Counted from the stretch's first letter, positions 40,304 to 50,212 are shown. The stretch: 64,000 bases of DNA from Chromatium okenii (GCF_002958735.1 NZ_PPGH01000034.1:372001-436000); one strand, 5' to 3'. Numbers and translations are program-made. Notes: a model not told the origin generated them from the letters alone.

Positions 40304-43300
40304 ATGGCAACTAAACCATTTACCGCAAACGCGGATCCAAGAGTTGGCACCCCGGGCGCTGACAAGTTTGATGGATTAGGTGGTGATGACACCATTTCTG
40401 GAATGAGTGGTAACGACACGCTCATTGGCGGTCTTGGTGATGATTCGCTCAACGGCGGCGTGGATAACGATACCCTTATTGGCGACAAAGGCACAGATAT
40501 TCTAAACGGCGACAGTGGCAATGATTCGCTCAACGGCGGTGCTGAAAATGACACTTTAGATGGTGGCAATGGGAATGACAGTTTGGATGGTGGCACTGGC
40601 GCTGACATGATGACTGGCGGTGATGGTGACGATTTATATTGGGTGGATAACGCTGCTGATAAAATCATTGAGGGCGAGTTAGGCGTCGAAACGGTGATTA
40701 GCGCAGTGAGCTTTACACTCGGCGCGAATCTCGAAAATCTTACCCTGCTGAAAACGGGAATGACCGATTTAACGGGAACGGGTAATGAGCTGAATAACAT
40801 TATCATTGGTAATGCTGGCAATAATTATCTGGATGGTAAGGCAGGTGATGATCAATTGCATGGTGGCCCTGGAACTGCCGACGATACGTTAGACGGTGGC
40901 ACTGGTAAGGATACGTTGACAGGCGGTGATGGCAATGATACGTATAAAGTGACCAATACGAATGAAGATATCATCATCGAAACAGCTAAAGATGGTGATC
41001 AGGATGTGGTGGAAAGCAACGTCACCTATGAGTTGGGCAATTATTTGGAGATGCTGACGCTCACAGGAACTGCCGCTATCAATGGTAAAGGCAATGCAGT
41101 TGCGAATGCCATTACCGGTAACGATGCCGCTAATACCCTGAAGGGTTATGAGGGCAACGATACGATTTGCGGGAATGATGGTGATGATAAAATTGATGGC
41201 GGTGAGGGTAATGATGAGATCGACGGTGGTGGCGGTTATGACATCGCTTTCTATCAATTGGGTCAAGAAAACTACACGGTTCATAAGGATGATGAAGGAA
41301 AGTGGACGGTCGAGTACATCGGTTCTGATAGCAAAAAAGATGAGGGCAAGGATTCAATTATTGGCGTGGAAGCATTCGATTTTGCCGGTGTGAAAATGGA
41401 GATTCCCGATCATGGCGGAGAGCTTCTGCCAACGGACACCACGCCGCCAGTATTTGATTCAGCTACCGTCAGCGCCAAAACGCTGGTGCTCACTTATTCC
41501 GATGACAACGCGCTCGATGATGTGAATAAACCAGCGACCACTGCGTTCAAAGTGACGGCTGGTGGCGTGGTCAATGCGGTTAAAACGGTGGCTGTGAATG
41601 CTGATGCGCACACTGTCACGCTCACGCTGACGAGGGCGGTAACAGCCAGCCAAGCGGTGACAATCACTTACGCCGATCCGACGGGCGGCGATGATGACAA
41701 CGCGATTCAAGATGTGGCGGGCAATGATGCCGCCAAGCTGGTGTCTAACATCGCACCAGCAAATCAAGCGCCGGTTATCACGCCCAAAACTTATACCGTG
41801 TCTTCCGATACGCCAGCGGGTCGAGAAGTGGCGCGGTTAAATACGGTGATCAGTGATGCTGATGGCAAGGTGGTCAAATATGCGATTACCGCCAATAACA
41901 CTGATCTTGACCGTGACGGCAAAGCTGCATTTTTATTGAATGCCAGTACTGGTGTTTTGACTGTAAATGATGTCAATGATCTGGCTTTATCTACCAGTCC
42001 TTTCGCTCTAAAAGTGCAGGCAACTGATGATGACGGCGCAACTGCTTCTGGAACAATTACCGTTAAAGTGACGGCACCAGCAAATCAAGCGCCGGTTATC
42101 ACGCCCACGACTTATACCGTGTCTTCTGATACGCCAGCGGGTCGAGAAGTGGCGCGGTTAAATACGGTGATCAGTGATGCTGATGGCAAGGTGGTCAAAT
42201 ATGCAATCACCGCCAATAACAATGATTTTGACCATGACGGCAAAGCTGCATTTTTATTGAATGCCCGCACTGGCGTCTTGACCGTAAATGATGTCAATGA
42301 TCTGGCTTTATCTACCAGTCCTTTCGCTCTAAAAGTGCAAGCAACTGATGATGACGGCGCAACTGCTTCTGGAACAATTACCGTTAAAGTGACGGCACCA
42401 GCAAATAAAGCGCCGGTTATCACGCCCACGACTTATACCGTGTCTTCTGATACGCCAGCGGGTCGAGAAGTGGCGCGGTTAAATACGGTGATCAGTGATG
42501 CTGATGGCAAGGTAGTTAAATATGCACTCACTGCGAATACCACTGATTTTGATCGCGACGGCAAAGCTGCATTTTTATTGAATGCCAGTACTGGTGTTTT
42601 GACTGTAAATGATGTCAATGATCTGGCTTTATCTACCAGTCCTTTCGCTCTAAAAGTGCAGGCAACTGATGATGACGGCGCAACTGCTTCTGGAACAATT
42701 ACCGTTAAAGTGACGGCACCGGCAAATAAAGCGCCGGTTATCACGCCCACGACTTATACCGTGTCTTCTGATACGCCAGCGGGTCGAGAAGTGGCGCGGT
42801 TAAATACGGTGATCAGTGATGCTGATGGCAAGGTGGTCAAATATGCAATCACCGCCAATAACACTGATTTTGACCGCGACGGCAAAGCTGCATTTTTATT
42901 GAATGCCAGTACTGGTATTTTGACTGTAAATGATGTCAATGATCTGGCTTTATCTACCAGTCCTTTCGCTCTAAAAGTGCAAGCAACTGATGATGACGGC
43001 GCAACTGCTTCTGGAACAATTACTGTCAACGTGACGGCACCAGCGAATAAAGCGCCAAGCGCTGAAAATGATTTTGCTGAAACGAGTGCCAATACCACCG
43101 TGCAAATCGCAGTGTTAGCAAATGACAGCGATCCTGATGGTGATTTTCTGACGATAACGAATATCTCCCCGACGGAAAATGGTGAGGTTGAAATTGTCGC
43201 TTTTGAGGATGGAAAGCAAGGAATAAGTTATACACCGTGGGGCAGTGGTTTTACTGAAATCATTAGTTACACCATCGAGGACGGTAATGGCGGAACGGCT

Positions 43301-45607
43301 ACAGCGGAGGTGACGATTGAGGTGTTGATACCAACCTATGCTCTTTTTGCCAATACGTATTCGGTTAACGAAGGTGAATGGGCAACTTTCACCGTTAATA
43401 CAACCAACGTAGCTGATTACACAATGTTGACATACACCCTAAGTGGTGTTGATGCGGCGGACATCGCTGATGAAAATCTGGACGGCGATGATAACGCCCT
43501 GACTGGTATGACAACGGTGATTGAAAACATGGCAACGATTGCGGTTATTTTGGCTGCTGATGAATTCACTGATGGCGAAGATGTGCTGACGGTGATGTTG
43601 GATAACGGCAGCGCTGCTAATTACATCGTTGTCAATGACACCAGTATTACACCGCCAGCAACCTATGCTCTTTTTGCCAATACGTATTCGGTTAACGAAG
43701 GTGAATGGGCAAATTTTACTGTTAATACAACCAACGTAGCTGATTACACAATGTTGACGTACACCCTGAGTGGTGTTGATACGGTGGACATCGTTGATGA
43801 AAATCTGGACGGCGATTATAACGCCCTGACTGGTATGACAACGGTGATTGAAAACATGGCAACGATTGCGGTTATTTTGGCTGCTGATGAATTCACTGAT
43901 GGTGAAGATGTGCTGACGGTGATGTTGGATAACAGCGATGCTGCTAACTACATCGTTGTCAATGACACCAGTACTACACCGCCAGCAACCTATGCTCTTT
44001 TTGCCAATACGTATTCGGTTAACGAAGGTGAATGGGCAACTTTCACTGTTAATACAACCAACGTAGCTGATTACACAATGTTGACGTACACCCTGAGTGG
44101 TGTTGATACGGTGGACATCGTTGATGAAAATCTGGACGGCGATTATAACGCCCTGACTGGTATGACAACGGTGATTGAAAACATGGCAACGATTACGGTT
44201 GCTTTGACCGCTGATGAATTCACTGATGGCGAAGATGTGCTGACGGTGATGTTGGATAACGGCAGCGCTGCTAATTACATCGTTGTCAATGACACCAGTA
44301 TTACACCGCCAGCTACCTATGCTCTTTTTGCCGACACATATTCAGTTAACGAAGGTGAATGGGCAACTTTCACTGTTAATACAACCAACGTAGCTGATTA
44401 CACAATGTTGACGTACACCCTGAGTGGTGTTGATACGGTGGACATCGTTGATGAAAATCTGGACGGCGATTATAACGCCCTGACTGGTATGACAACGGTG
44501 ATTGAAAACATGGCAACGATTGCGGTTGCTCTGGCTGCTGATGAATTCACTGATGGCGAAGATGTGCTGACGGTGATGTTGGATAACGGCAGCGCTGCTA
44601 ATTACATCGTTGTCAATGACACCAGTATTACACCGCCAGCTACCTATGCTCTTTTTGCCGACACATATTCAGTTAACGAAGGTGAATGGGCAACTTTCAC
44701 TGTTAATACAACCAACGTAGCTGATTACACAATGTTGACGTACACCCTGAGTGGTGTTGATACGGTGGACATCGTTGATGAAAATCTGGACGGCGATTAT
44801 AACGCCCTGACTGGTATGACAACGGTGATTGAAAACATGGCAACGATTACGGTTGCTTTGACCGCTGATGAATTCACTGATGGCGAAGATGTGCTGACGG
44901 TGATGTTGGATAACGGCAGCGCTGCTAATTACATCGTTGTCAATGACACCAGTATTACACCGCCAGCTACCTATGCTCTTTTTGCCGACACATATTCAGT
45001 TAACGAAGGTGAATGGGCAACTTTCACTGTTAATACAACCAACGTAGCTGATTACACAATGTTGACGTACACCCTGAGTGGTGTTGATACGGTGGACATC
45101 GTTGATGAAAATCTGGACGGCGATTATAACGCCCTGACTGGTATGACAACGGTGATTGAAAACATGGCAACGATTACGGTTGCTTTGACCGCTGATGAAT
45201 TCACTGATGGCGAAGATGTGCTGACGGTGATGTTGGATAACGGCAGCGCTGCTAATTACATCGTTGTCAATGACACCAGTATTACACCGCCAGCTACCTA
45301 TGCTCTTTTTGCCGACACATATTCAGTTAACGAAGGTGAATGGGCAACTTTCACTGTTAATACAACCAACGTTGCTGACGGCACAATGTTGACATACACC
45401 CTAAGTGGTTATGGCATTGATGAGACAGATATTGCTTATGGATCGTTGGAAGGCAGCATAATGATTGAGGGTGGCTCTGGTTATATTTCAGTAGAACTGG
45501 CAAATGATTTCGTTGATGAAGGAGGAGAGGAAATACTCACGCTCACTGTGCTCGATTATTTAGGCGTATGGCCTTCTGCTAGTGTCACTGTTTACGATAG
45601 CTGGTAA
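40304..45607 (+). CDS. Giant RTX / cadherin-like / Calx-beta-like repeat adhesin
   Basis: The 1767-residue, very acidic protein starts at ATG 40304 after TAGGA. The N-terminal part (about residues 15-115, 170-215 and 265-310) has GGxGxDxL Ca-binding nonapeptides such as GGLGDDSLNG and GGNGNDSLDG. An Ig-like domain (DTTPPVFDSATVSAKTLVLTY) follows, then four 107-residue cadherin-like repeats, a VCBS-like domain (AVLANDSDPDGD) and seven 109-residue Calx-beta-like repeats with YSVNEGEWATFTVNTTNVAD. No Sec signal peptide is seen, as expected for type I secretion, but no secretion genes are nearby. It should be a Ca-dependent surface or matrix adhesin. It is flanked by gene fragments. Confidence 0.9.
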   Translation: MATKPFTANADPRVGTPGADKFDGLGGDDTISGMSGNDTLIGGLGDDSLNGGVDNDTLIGDKGTDILNGDSGNDSLNGGAENDTLDGGNGNDSLDGGTGADMMTGGDGDDLYWVDNAADKIIEGELGVETVISAVSFTLGANLENLTLLKTGMTDLTGTGNELNNIIIGNAGNNYLDGKAGDDQLHGGPGTADDTLDGGTGKDTLTGGDGNDTYKVTNTNEDIIIETAKDGDQDVVESNVTYELGNYLEMLTLTGTAAINGKGNAVANAITGNDAANTLKGYEGNDTICGNDGDDKIDGGEGNDEIDGGGGYDIAFYQLGQENYTVHKDDEGKWTVEYIGSDSKKDEGKDSIIGVEAFDFAGVKMEIPDHGGELLPTDTTPPVFDSATVSAKTLVLTYSDDNALDDVNKPATTAFKVTAGGVVNAVKTVAVNADAHTVTLTLTRAVTASQAVTITYADPTGGDDDNAIQDVAGNDAAKLVSNIAPANQAPVITPKTYTVSSDTPAGREVARLNTVISDADGKVVKYAITANNTDLDRDGKAAFLLNASTGVLTVNDVNDLALSTSPFALKVQATDDDGATASGTITVKVTAPANQAPVITPTTYTVSSDTPAGREVARLNTVISDADGKVVKYAITANNNDFDHDGKAAFLLNARTGVLTVNDVNDLALSTSPFALKVQATDDDGATASGTITVKVTAPANKAPVITPTTYTVSSDTPAGREVARLNTVISDADGKVVKYALTANTTDFDRDGKAAFLLNASTGVLTVNDVNDLALSTSPFALKVQATDDDGATASGTITVKVTAPANKAPVITPTTYTVSSDTPAGREVARLNTVISDADGKVVKYAITANNTDFDRDGKAAFLLNASTGILTVNDVNDLALSTSPFALKVQATDDDGATASGTITVNVTAPANKAPSAENDFAETSANTTVQIAVLANDSDPDGDFLTITNISPTENGEVEIVAFEDGKQGISYTPWGSGFTEIISYTIEDGNGGTATAEVTIEVLIPTYALFANTYSVNEGEWATFTVNTTNVADYTMLTYTLSGVDAADIADENLDGDDNALTGMTTVIENMATIAVILAADEFTDGEDVLTVMLDNGSAANYIVVNDTSITPPATYALFANTYSVNEGEWANFTVNTTNVADYTMLTYTLSGVDTVDIVDENLDGDYNALTGMTTVIENMATIAVILAADEFTDGEDVLTVMLDNSDAANYIVVNDTSTTPPATYALFANTYSVNEGEWATFTVNTTNVADYTMLTYTLSGVDTVDIVDENLDGDYNALTGMTTVIENMATITVALTADEFTDGEDVLTVMLDNGSAANYIVVNDTSITPPATYALFADTYSVNEGEWATFTVNTTNVADYTMLTYTLSGVDTVDIVDENLDGDYNALTGMTTVIENMATIAVALAADEFTDGEDVLTVMLDNGSAANYIVVNDTSITPPATYALFADTYSVNEGEWATFTVNTTNVADYTMLTYTLSGVDTVDIVDENLDGDYNALTGMTTVIENMATITVALTADEFTDGEDVLTVMLDNGSAANYIVVNDTSITPPATYALFADTYSVNEGEWATFTVNTTNVADYTMLTYTLSGVDTVDIVDENLDGDYNALTGMTTVIENMATITVALTADEFTDGEDVLTVMLDNGSAANYIVVNDTSITPPATYALFADTYSVNEGEWATFTVNTTNVADGTMLTYTLSGYGIDETDIAYGSLEGSIMIEGGSGYISVELANDFVDEGGEEILTLTVLDYLGVWPSASVTVYDSW
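40350..40640 (+). repeat. RTX nonapeptide-coding repeat array
   Basis: About ten consecutive nine-residue units of the form GGxGxDxLx code for a Ca-binding beta-roll at the N-terminus of the adhesin. Smaller clusters lie near 40820-40940 and 41130-41240. Confidence 0.8.
41771..43054 (+). repeat. Four 321-bp cadherin-like repeats
   Basis: Units begin at 41771, 42092, 42413 and 42734, each coding 107 residues starting PVITPTTYTVSSDTPAGREV (the first has KT in place of TT). They are almost identical at DNA level, with the few changes clustered around the codons for NNTDFDRDG. Confidence 0.95.
43334..45604 (+). repeat. Seven 327-bp Calx-beta-like repeats
   Basis: Units begin at 43334, 43661, 43988, 44315, 44642, 44969 and 45296, each coding 109 residues from TYALFANTYSVNEGEW or TYALFADTYSVNEGEW. 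Units 4 to 6 are nearly identical. The last unit diverges after LTYTLSG and forms the C-terminus. Confidence 0.95.
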
Positions 45608-45618
45608 TCAGTTCTTCT

Positions 45619-45650
45619 AAAAAAACCCCGCTGTTAATGGCGGGGTTTTA
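45619..45650. terminator. Terminator after the adhesin gene
   Basis: AAAACCCCGC pairs with GCGGGGTTTT across an eight-base loop, directly after the stop. Confidence 0.85.
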
Positions 45651-45739
45651 ACATCTCGTTTAAGTTGTAAATACTTTTCTCACTATGCAGATTAATAAAG
45701 CGACAAATCTGCATTTTTACCAATCTTGACAACGACATA

Positions 45740-45970
45740 TCAAAATAATGCCGGTTGCGCGTTGTCAGTGATCGCCAGCGCCGCTTTTTTGAAATTCAAA
45801 CCGCCAGCGGCGAGATCAGGATAACGTGGGTATTCGGTTTTCTTTAATAAGCCTTCAATCGTTAGAATTTGCAACCGAGGATAACGCTGTGCGGAAAACA
45901 TTGGCGCAGCATAAAAACCAATGGCGGTGGCTTCACTCAGCATTGGTTGAGTTGACACAGTCAAGGTCAC
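45740..45970 (-). pseudogene. C-terminal fragment of a DNA methyltransferase-type protein
   Basis: On the minus strand the frame reads STQPMLSEATAIGFY, then RYPRLQILTIEGLLKK and LNFKKA, with a stop at 45740. This TQPM...EA...GFY and QILTIEELL ending is characteristic of the C-terminal domain found on long site-specific DNA methyltransferases whose N-terminus resembles 39980-40174. The upstream part is replaced by an IS1 remnant. Confidence 0.65.
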
Positions 45971-46370
45971 AAATAAACAATGGATTTGGTTGGCGATCGA
46001 TACTCGTACACGTGAAATTGTTGGCGCGTACATTGGAGATAAAAGTGAGAAATCTGCACGTGGATTATGGAATTCTTTGCCTCCTGTTTATCGCCAATGC
46101 GCAGTAAGTTATACCGATTTTTGGGCAGCTTATGGAATGATATTTCCATTGAAACGCCATCGTGCTGTTGGCAAAGAAAGCGGACGAACAAATCATATTG
46201 AGCGATTGAACTGTACGTTTCGGCAACGCATCTCTCGATTAGTGAGAAAAACCTTAGCATTTTCTAAAAAACTTGCTAACCATATCGGAGCAATTTGGTA
46301 TTTTATACATCATTATAATGCAACGCTATTAACCAGAAAAATAGGCAGAGTTCGCAACTCTACCCTATAG
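45963..46370 (+). pseudogene. IS1-family transposase, C-terminal remnant 1
   Basis: The frame NKQWIWLAIDTRTREIVGAY is followed by LWNSLPPVYRQCAVSYTDFW and NHIERLNCTFRQRISRLVRK, giving two of the acidic residues (in AID and YTD) and the conserved NHIERLNxTxRQR motif of the IS1 DDE domain. The zinc-finger and N-terminal part is missing and the left end abuts the methyltransferase fragment. Confidence 0.85.
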
Positions 46371-46373
46371 ATA

Positions 46374-46505
46374 TGATCACCACACCCTATTTGAATCATT
46401 CGATGATTTCAAGTTTGCCTGTCAATCGTTTTTTAGTAACGCAAATCAATACCACGATGAAATACTGTCGTTAATGAGTGATAAGTTCGCTATTATCAGA
46501 GATTA
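46374..46505 (+). pseudogene. Possible IS630-type transposase C-terminal remnant
   Basis: The frame reads YDHHTLFESFDDFKFACQSF, then SNANQYHDEILSLMSDKFAI, and stops at TAA. The F-x-S-F-D-D-F ... FF ... L-S-L-M-S-D-K-F pattern resembles the tail of IS630 transposases. It is too short for a firm call. Confidence 0.35.
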
Positions 46506-46626
46506 AGAACCGAAAATCTGATATAGTCAATCCAGCATAAAACGACATCTAAAACCAGCGTAACACTTTGTTTTGCAGGGATTAAATTCGATAAATCTAC
46601 TTTAGATCAACTATATTAACTTGGTA

Positions 46627-46948
46627 TATACCGATTTTTGGGCAGCTTATGGAATGATATTTCCATCGAAACGCCATCGTGCTGTTGGCAAAGAAAGCGG
46701 ACGAACAAATCATATTGAGCGATTGAACTATACGTTTCGGCAGCGCATCTCTCAATTAGTGAGAAAACCCTAGGAGTTAAGCAGTTGAAAACTTAACCTA
46801 CTAATTTTTGTGAAAACGCAATTATACAGTGCACAAACCAGTTTCAATAAAATCAGGTATTTATAAATCCAACTGCGTAACTCCTAAAACCTTATCATTT
46901 TCTAAAAAACTTACTAACCATATCAGAGAAATTTGGTATTTCATATAG
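46627..46948 (+). pseudogene. IS1-family transposase, C-terminal remnant 2, split by a MITE-like element
   Basis: This is a second, shorter copy of the IS1 segment (YTDFWAAYGMIFPSKRHRAVG and NHIERLNYTFRQRISQLVRK), in the same orientation as remnant 1. It is interrupted at 46772-46885 by a small element. After the element it continues with sequence matching 46255-46305 of remnant 1. Confidence 0.85.
46772..46885. mobile_element. MITE-like element, copy 2 (114 bp)
   Basis: The terminal inverted repeats AGGAGTTAAGCAGTTG (46772-46787) and CAACTGCGTAACTCCT (46870-46885) match at 15 of 16 positions. Flanks AAAACCCT and AAAACCTT form an 8-base target duplication with one mismatch. It carries no frame and sits inside an IS1 remnant whose uninterrupted sequence is known from copy 1. 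The right 58 bases resemble 8961-9022. Confidence 0.75.
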
Positions 46949-46960
46949 TTTGACAGGCAA

Positions 46961-46993
46961 TAAAAAACCCCGCTATAAACGGGGTTTTTATTT
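46961..46993. terminator. Terminator for the minus-strand SH3-protein operon
   Basis: AAAAAACCCCG pairs with CGGGGTTTTT across a short loop, just beyond the stop at 47003. It has A and T runs on both sides. Confidence 0.85.
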
Positions 46994-47002
46994 CAGGAAG
47001 AG

Positions 47003-47704
47003 CTAAAAACTACTCCAATTGCTTTTCCGTCTTCGGAATGATAAATGCGGAAAAATCAACCCAATTAACATGCCACCAATTAACACGCCAGCACCAATGA
47101 GAAACCATCGCTGTTGAATTTGATGCGTGACATCACTGTGTTTTTGGAGCAATTCTTCTCGCTCGCGGGTTAATTCGCTAACTTGAATTCGCAGCCGGTC
47201 GCGTTCATTGGTGATTTCCAGCACATTTGAAGAAGCATGGCGAATGGTTGCCAGCTCCTGTTCTAATGCCTGTTTTGCTTCTTTTAATGATTGCGCCGTT
47301 TCGGTTAATGAAGCATGTTCTGTTTCCAAAGCCGATAACTTTGCCGACAGTGCTTCTGGTGCTTGCTGCAATTCAGTTAAACGCGCCTGCATTTCCGCCA
47401 ATTGAGTGCGTGTTGCTGCTTCTTTTTGCAATTGATTTGTCAGCACATAACCCTGAGTGCCATTTTCAATACGCACTCGGGCGTATTCGCTTTCTTTATT
47501 GACACTGAGCACTTCTAATGGCGTTCCGCTTTCAAGCATTCGCACAATCTTATAACGTGCACTTTCACCAGCGCGGAGCGGAACCTGAAGTTGATCGGTC
47601 ACGTATTGGGTTTCAGCCTGCACTATTGCGCCATTCAATGCGCTGCCGAGCATGAGGATGAATAACCACCAAAAGCGTCTTATGCGCTGTTCTCTGAATA
47701 TCAC
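47003..47704 (-). CDS. TIGR04211-type SH3-domain membrane protein
   Basis: The 233-residue protein starts at a GTG that overlaps the argF stop (GTGA). A signal peptide ends near AIVQAETQ. A bacterial SH3 domain ([20 protein letters not shown] to GYVLTNQL) is followed by a coiled coil of about 100 residues and one C-terminal membrane helix ([19 protein letters not shown]) with a basic tail. This is the YgiM-like arrangement common in gammaproteobacteria, anchored in the inner membrane and reaching into the periplasm. The role is probably in the cell envelope but is not established. Confidence 0.85.
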   Translation of the reverse strand: MIFREQRIRRFWWLFILMLGSALNGAIVQAETQYVTDQLQVPLRAGESARYKIVRMLESGTPLEVLSVNKESEYARVRIENGTQGYVLTNQLQKEAATRTQLAEMQARLTELQQAPEALSAKLSALETEHASLTETAQSLKEAKQALEQELATIRHASSNVLEITNERDRLRIQVSELTREREELLQKHSDVTHQIQQRWFLIGAGVLIGGMLIGLIFPHLSFRRRKSNWSSF

Positions 47705-48627
47705 GATGCGGGTCTCAATAAGAATTCAAGTAATGCTTTCTGCGCGTGCAAGCGATTTTCCGCTTCATCCCACACCACTGATTGCGGGCCGTCAATCACT
47801 GATGCAGCTACTTCTTCGCCGCGATGCGCGGGCAAGCAGTGCATAAACAGCGCATCGCCGGCTGCTCGCGCCATCACGTCATCGTTGACTTGATACGGCG
47901 CAAATAATGCCTGCCGCTGCGCCTGTTCTTCTTCTTGTCCCATGCTTGCCCAAACATCAGTTGACACCAGATGCGCACCGGCGGCTGCTTCTGCCGGATC
48001 GCGGATGATGGTGCAATGATCGGCAGCGGCAGCGAGCAACGCTGCATCCGGTTCAAAACCTTCCGGGCAGGCAATGCGCAGTTCAAAATCAAACAGTTGT
48101 GCTGCTTCCATAAAGGAATGACACATGTTGTTGCCGTCGCCGATCCACGCCACGCGCCGCCCGCGAATGTCGCCGCGATGCTCGTGATAGGTCTGCATAT
48201 CCGCGAGCAATTGGCAGGGATGACAGCGGTCGGTCAAACCGTTAATCACCGGCACACTGGAATAAGCGGCGAAACGCTCCACCGTGTCCTGTTTGAAAGT
48301 GCGGATCATCACTGCGTCCACCATCCGCGATAACACGCGGGCGCTGTCTTCAATCGGTTCACCGCGTCCGAGTTGCGTATCACGCGGCGATAAAAACAGC
48401 GCATGACCGCCGAGTTGCACCATTCCCGCTTCAAAGGAAACGCGAGTGCGCGTGGAGGATTTCTCGAAAATCATCGCCAAAGTGCGATGGGGAAACGGGC
48501 GATAAATCTCGCCGCGTTTTAACTGGCGTTTGAGTTCGCTGGCGCGAGCAATCAGTGTTCGCGCCTCCAGCGGACTCAAGTCAAATAGGGTTAAAAAATG
48601 CCGACAAAGCGTTGGCTTGGCGTCCAT
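47701..48627 (-). CDS. argF: Ornithine carbamoyltransferase
   Basis: ArgF makes citrulline from ornithine and carbamoyl phosphate. The 308-residue enzyme has the carbamoyl-phosphate loop [32 protein letters not shown] and the ornithine-binding [11 protein letters not shown]. It is the middle gene of argD-argF-SH3, with 12 bases from argD and a four-base overlap downstream, so the genes are co-transcribed. Confidence 0.96.
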   Translation of the reverse strand: MDAKPTLCRHFLTLFDLSPLEARTLIARASELKRQLKRGEIYRPFPHRTLAMIFEKSSTRTRVSFEAGMVQLGGHALFLSPRDTQLGRGEPIEDSARVLSRMVDAVMIRTFKQDTVERFAAYSSVPVINGLTDRCHPCQLLADMQTYHEHRGDIRGRRVAWIGDGNNMCHSFMEAAQLFDFELRIACPEGFEPDAALLAAAADHCTIIRDPAEAAAGAHLVSTDVWASMGQEEEQAQRQALFAPYQVNDDVMARAAGDALFMHCLPAHRGEEVAASVIDGPQSVVWDEAENRLHAQKALLEFLLRPAS

Positions 48628-48639
48628 GAGATCACGTCT

Positions 48640-49842
48640 CTATTGGTGGAATGATGCGGAAGTGGCGCTGAGAAATTGACCAATCAGATGCGTGAGTTTC
48701 TGCACGAGTTGTTCCGCTTCCGGTTGCGCCAAAATCAGCGGCGGTAGCAGCCGAATCACGCGCTCCGCAGTCACATTAATCAACAATCCAGCGTCCAGTG
48801 CCGCATTGACCAATTCACCGCAGGGACGATCCAGCTCAATGCCGAGCATCAAACCACGCCCGCGAATTTCGACCACTCCGGGTTGATGTTTCAGCGCAGC
48901 GCGAAATGCGGTGAGCAGCGCTGCACCCTGAGACGCTGCGTTGTCAATGAGTTCTTCATTTTCAATGGTTTCGAGCACTGCTCGTCCCACGCGACACGCC
49001 AGCGGATTACCGCCAAACGTGGAACCGTGTGCGCCGGGCGTGAACACTTCAGCCGCAGCACCACGAGCGAGACAGGCGCCGATCGGAACGCCATTGCCGA
49101 GTGCTTTCGCCAGCGTCATCACGTCCGGCTTGATCCCAGCGTGTTCGTGGGCAAACCAGCGTCCGCTGCGTCCCATACCCGTTTGAATTTCATCGAAAAT
49201 CAGCAGCCAGCCCTCACGGTCGCACAATGTACGCAAACGCGGCAAATAATCCTCAGCAGGAATCCGAATGCCGCCTTCACCCTGAATCGGCTCCACCATG
49301 ATCGCCACGATGTTTGAGCGATTAGCAGCAGCAATTTCAATGGCTTCGATGTCATCGTAGGGAACGCGAACAAAACCCTGCACCAGCGGCTCAAACCCGG
49401 CTTGTACCTTGCGGTTGCCGGTGGCAGACAGCGTGGCGAGAGTGCGCCCGTGAAAACTGTTTTCCATCACTAAAATGGCTGGATTTTCAACGCCACGCCG
49501 ATGTGCGTAGAGCCGCGCCAGCTTGATCGCTGCTTCATTCGCTTCTGCGCCGGAGTTGGCAAAAAACACGCGATCCATGCCAGCGCGTTGCGTCAGCAGT
49601 GCGCCCAGCCGCTCCTGTTCGGCAATGTGGTACAGATTTGAGGTGTGCAGCAATTGTCCGGCCTGCTCGCAAATCGCCGCAGTCACGGCAGGATGGGCGT
49701 GGCCGAGTCCGCACACTGCAATGCCTGAAAGCGCATCCAGATATTGCTTGCCAGCGGTGTCCCACAACCACACGCCATCACCGTGTGCAAAGGTCACTGG
49801 CAAACGTTTGTAGGTGGCCATCAAGGATTCGTAACTGTTCAT
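48640..49842 (-). CDS. argD: Acetylornithine aminotransferase
   Basis: ArgD transfers an amino group to N-acetylglutamate semialdehyde in arginine synthesis (and often succinyldiaminopimelate in lysine synthesis). ATG 49842 is chosen because the protein then begins MNSYESLMATYKRLPVTF, as in homologs; the open frame reaches 49917. The 400-residue PLP enzyme has NSGAEANEAAIKLAR, IFDEIQTGMGRSG and the Schiff-base Lys in LAKALGNGVPIGA. It leads the argD-argF-SH3 operon. Confidence 0.95.
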   Translation of the reverse strand: MNSYESLMATYKRLPVTFAHGDGVWLWDTAGKQYLDALSGIAVCGLGHAHPAVTAAICEQAGQLLHTSNLYHIAEQERLGALLTQRAGMDRVFFANSGAEANEAAIKLARLYAHRRGVENPAILVMENSFHGRTLATLSATGNRKVQAGFEPLVQGFVRVPYDDIEAIEIAAANRSNIVAIMVEPIQGEGGIRIPAEDYLPRLRTLCDREGWLLIFDEIQTGMGRSGRWFAHEHAGIKPDVMTLAKALGNGVPIGACLARGAAAEVFTPGAHGSTFGGNPLACRVGRAVLETIENEELIDNAASQGAALLTAFRAALKHQPGVVEIRGRGLMLGIELDRPCGELVNAALDAGLLINVTAERVIRLLPPLILAQPEAEQLVQKLTHLIGQFLSATSASFHQ

Positions 49843-50212
49843 TAAAATCTCTGCTTTTCTAGTAAAGTGTCGAATTTTATAGCAATTTAACGCGGTTTGA
49901 ACCTTGCGGTCTCTCACGAAGCAGTGCTCTCGCTGACCAACTGATCACTCGATTCGGAAAACAAAAAAGGCGGTTTCTCTGCTTAGGAAACCGCCTTGAT
50001 CGTAGGGCGGAATATAACGTGAAAACCGCGCTTGGCACAAGAATTTGCCTGCCGTGATTGACCAATGATGTCAACAGATTGCGAGCGCGTTCACAGTTGT
50101 TGCCAATACGCAATTTCAGCGCAAAGTGCGTTAATGATAGGCAGCCAGCAGACAGCGCGTTAGCATCAATGATTGATCTCCGTGCCGTAACCTCGAATAA
50201 GAGCCTTAAATT
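49843..50212. other. Divergent region between argD and trkA
   Basis: The 370 bases have no convincing gene. On the minus strand a TTGTGC/TTATAT promoter-like pair near 50005-50035 precedes the hairpin at 49963-49997, which precedes argD. A short leader transcript is possible. A frame of 121 codons covering 49877-50242 lacks any recognisable feature and is not called. Confidence 0.4.
49963..49997 (-). terminator. Minus-strand terminator-like hairpin upstream of argD
   Basis: GGCGGTTTC pairs with GAAACCGCC and, read on the minus strand, is followed by TTTTTT. It has the form of a rho-independent terminator but lies about 120 bases before the argD start, not after a gene. It could end a small RNA or act in attenuation. 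Confidence 0.6.

Noticed and set aside
41791-43098. Repeated 105-114-codon minus-strand frames across the adhesin
   Set aside because: They repeat only because the plus-strand cadherin-like units repeat; no start signals.
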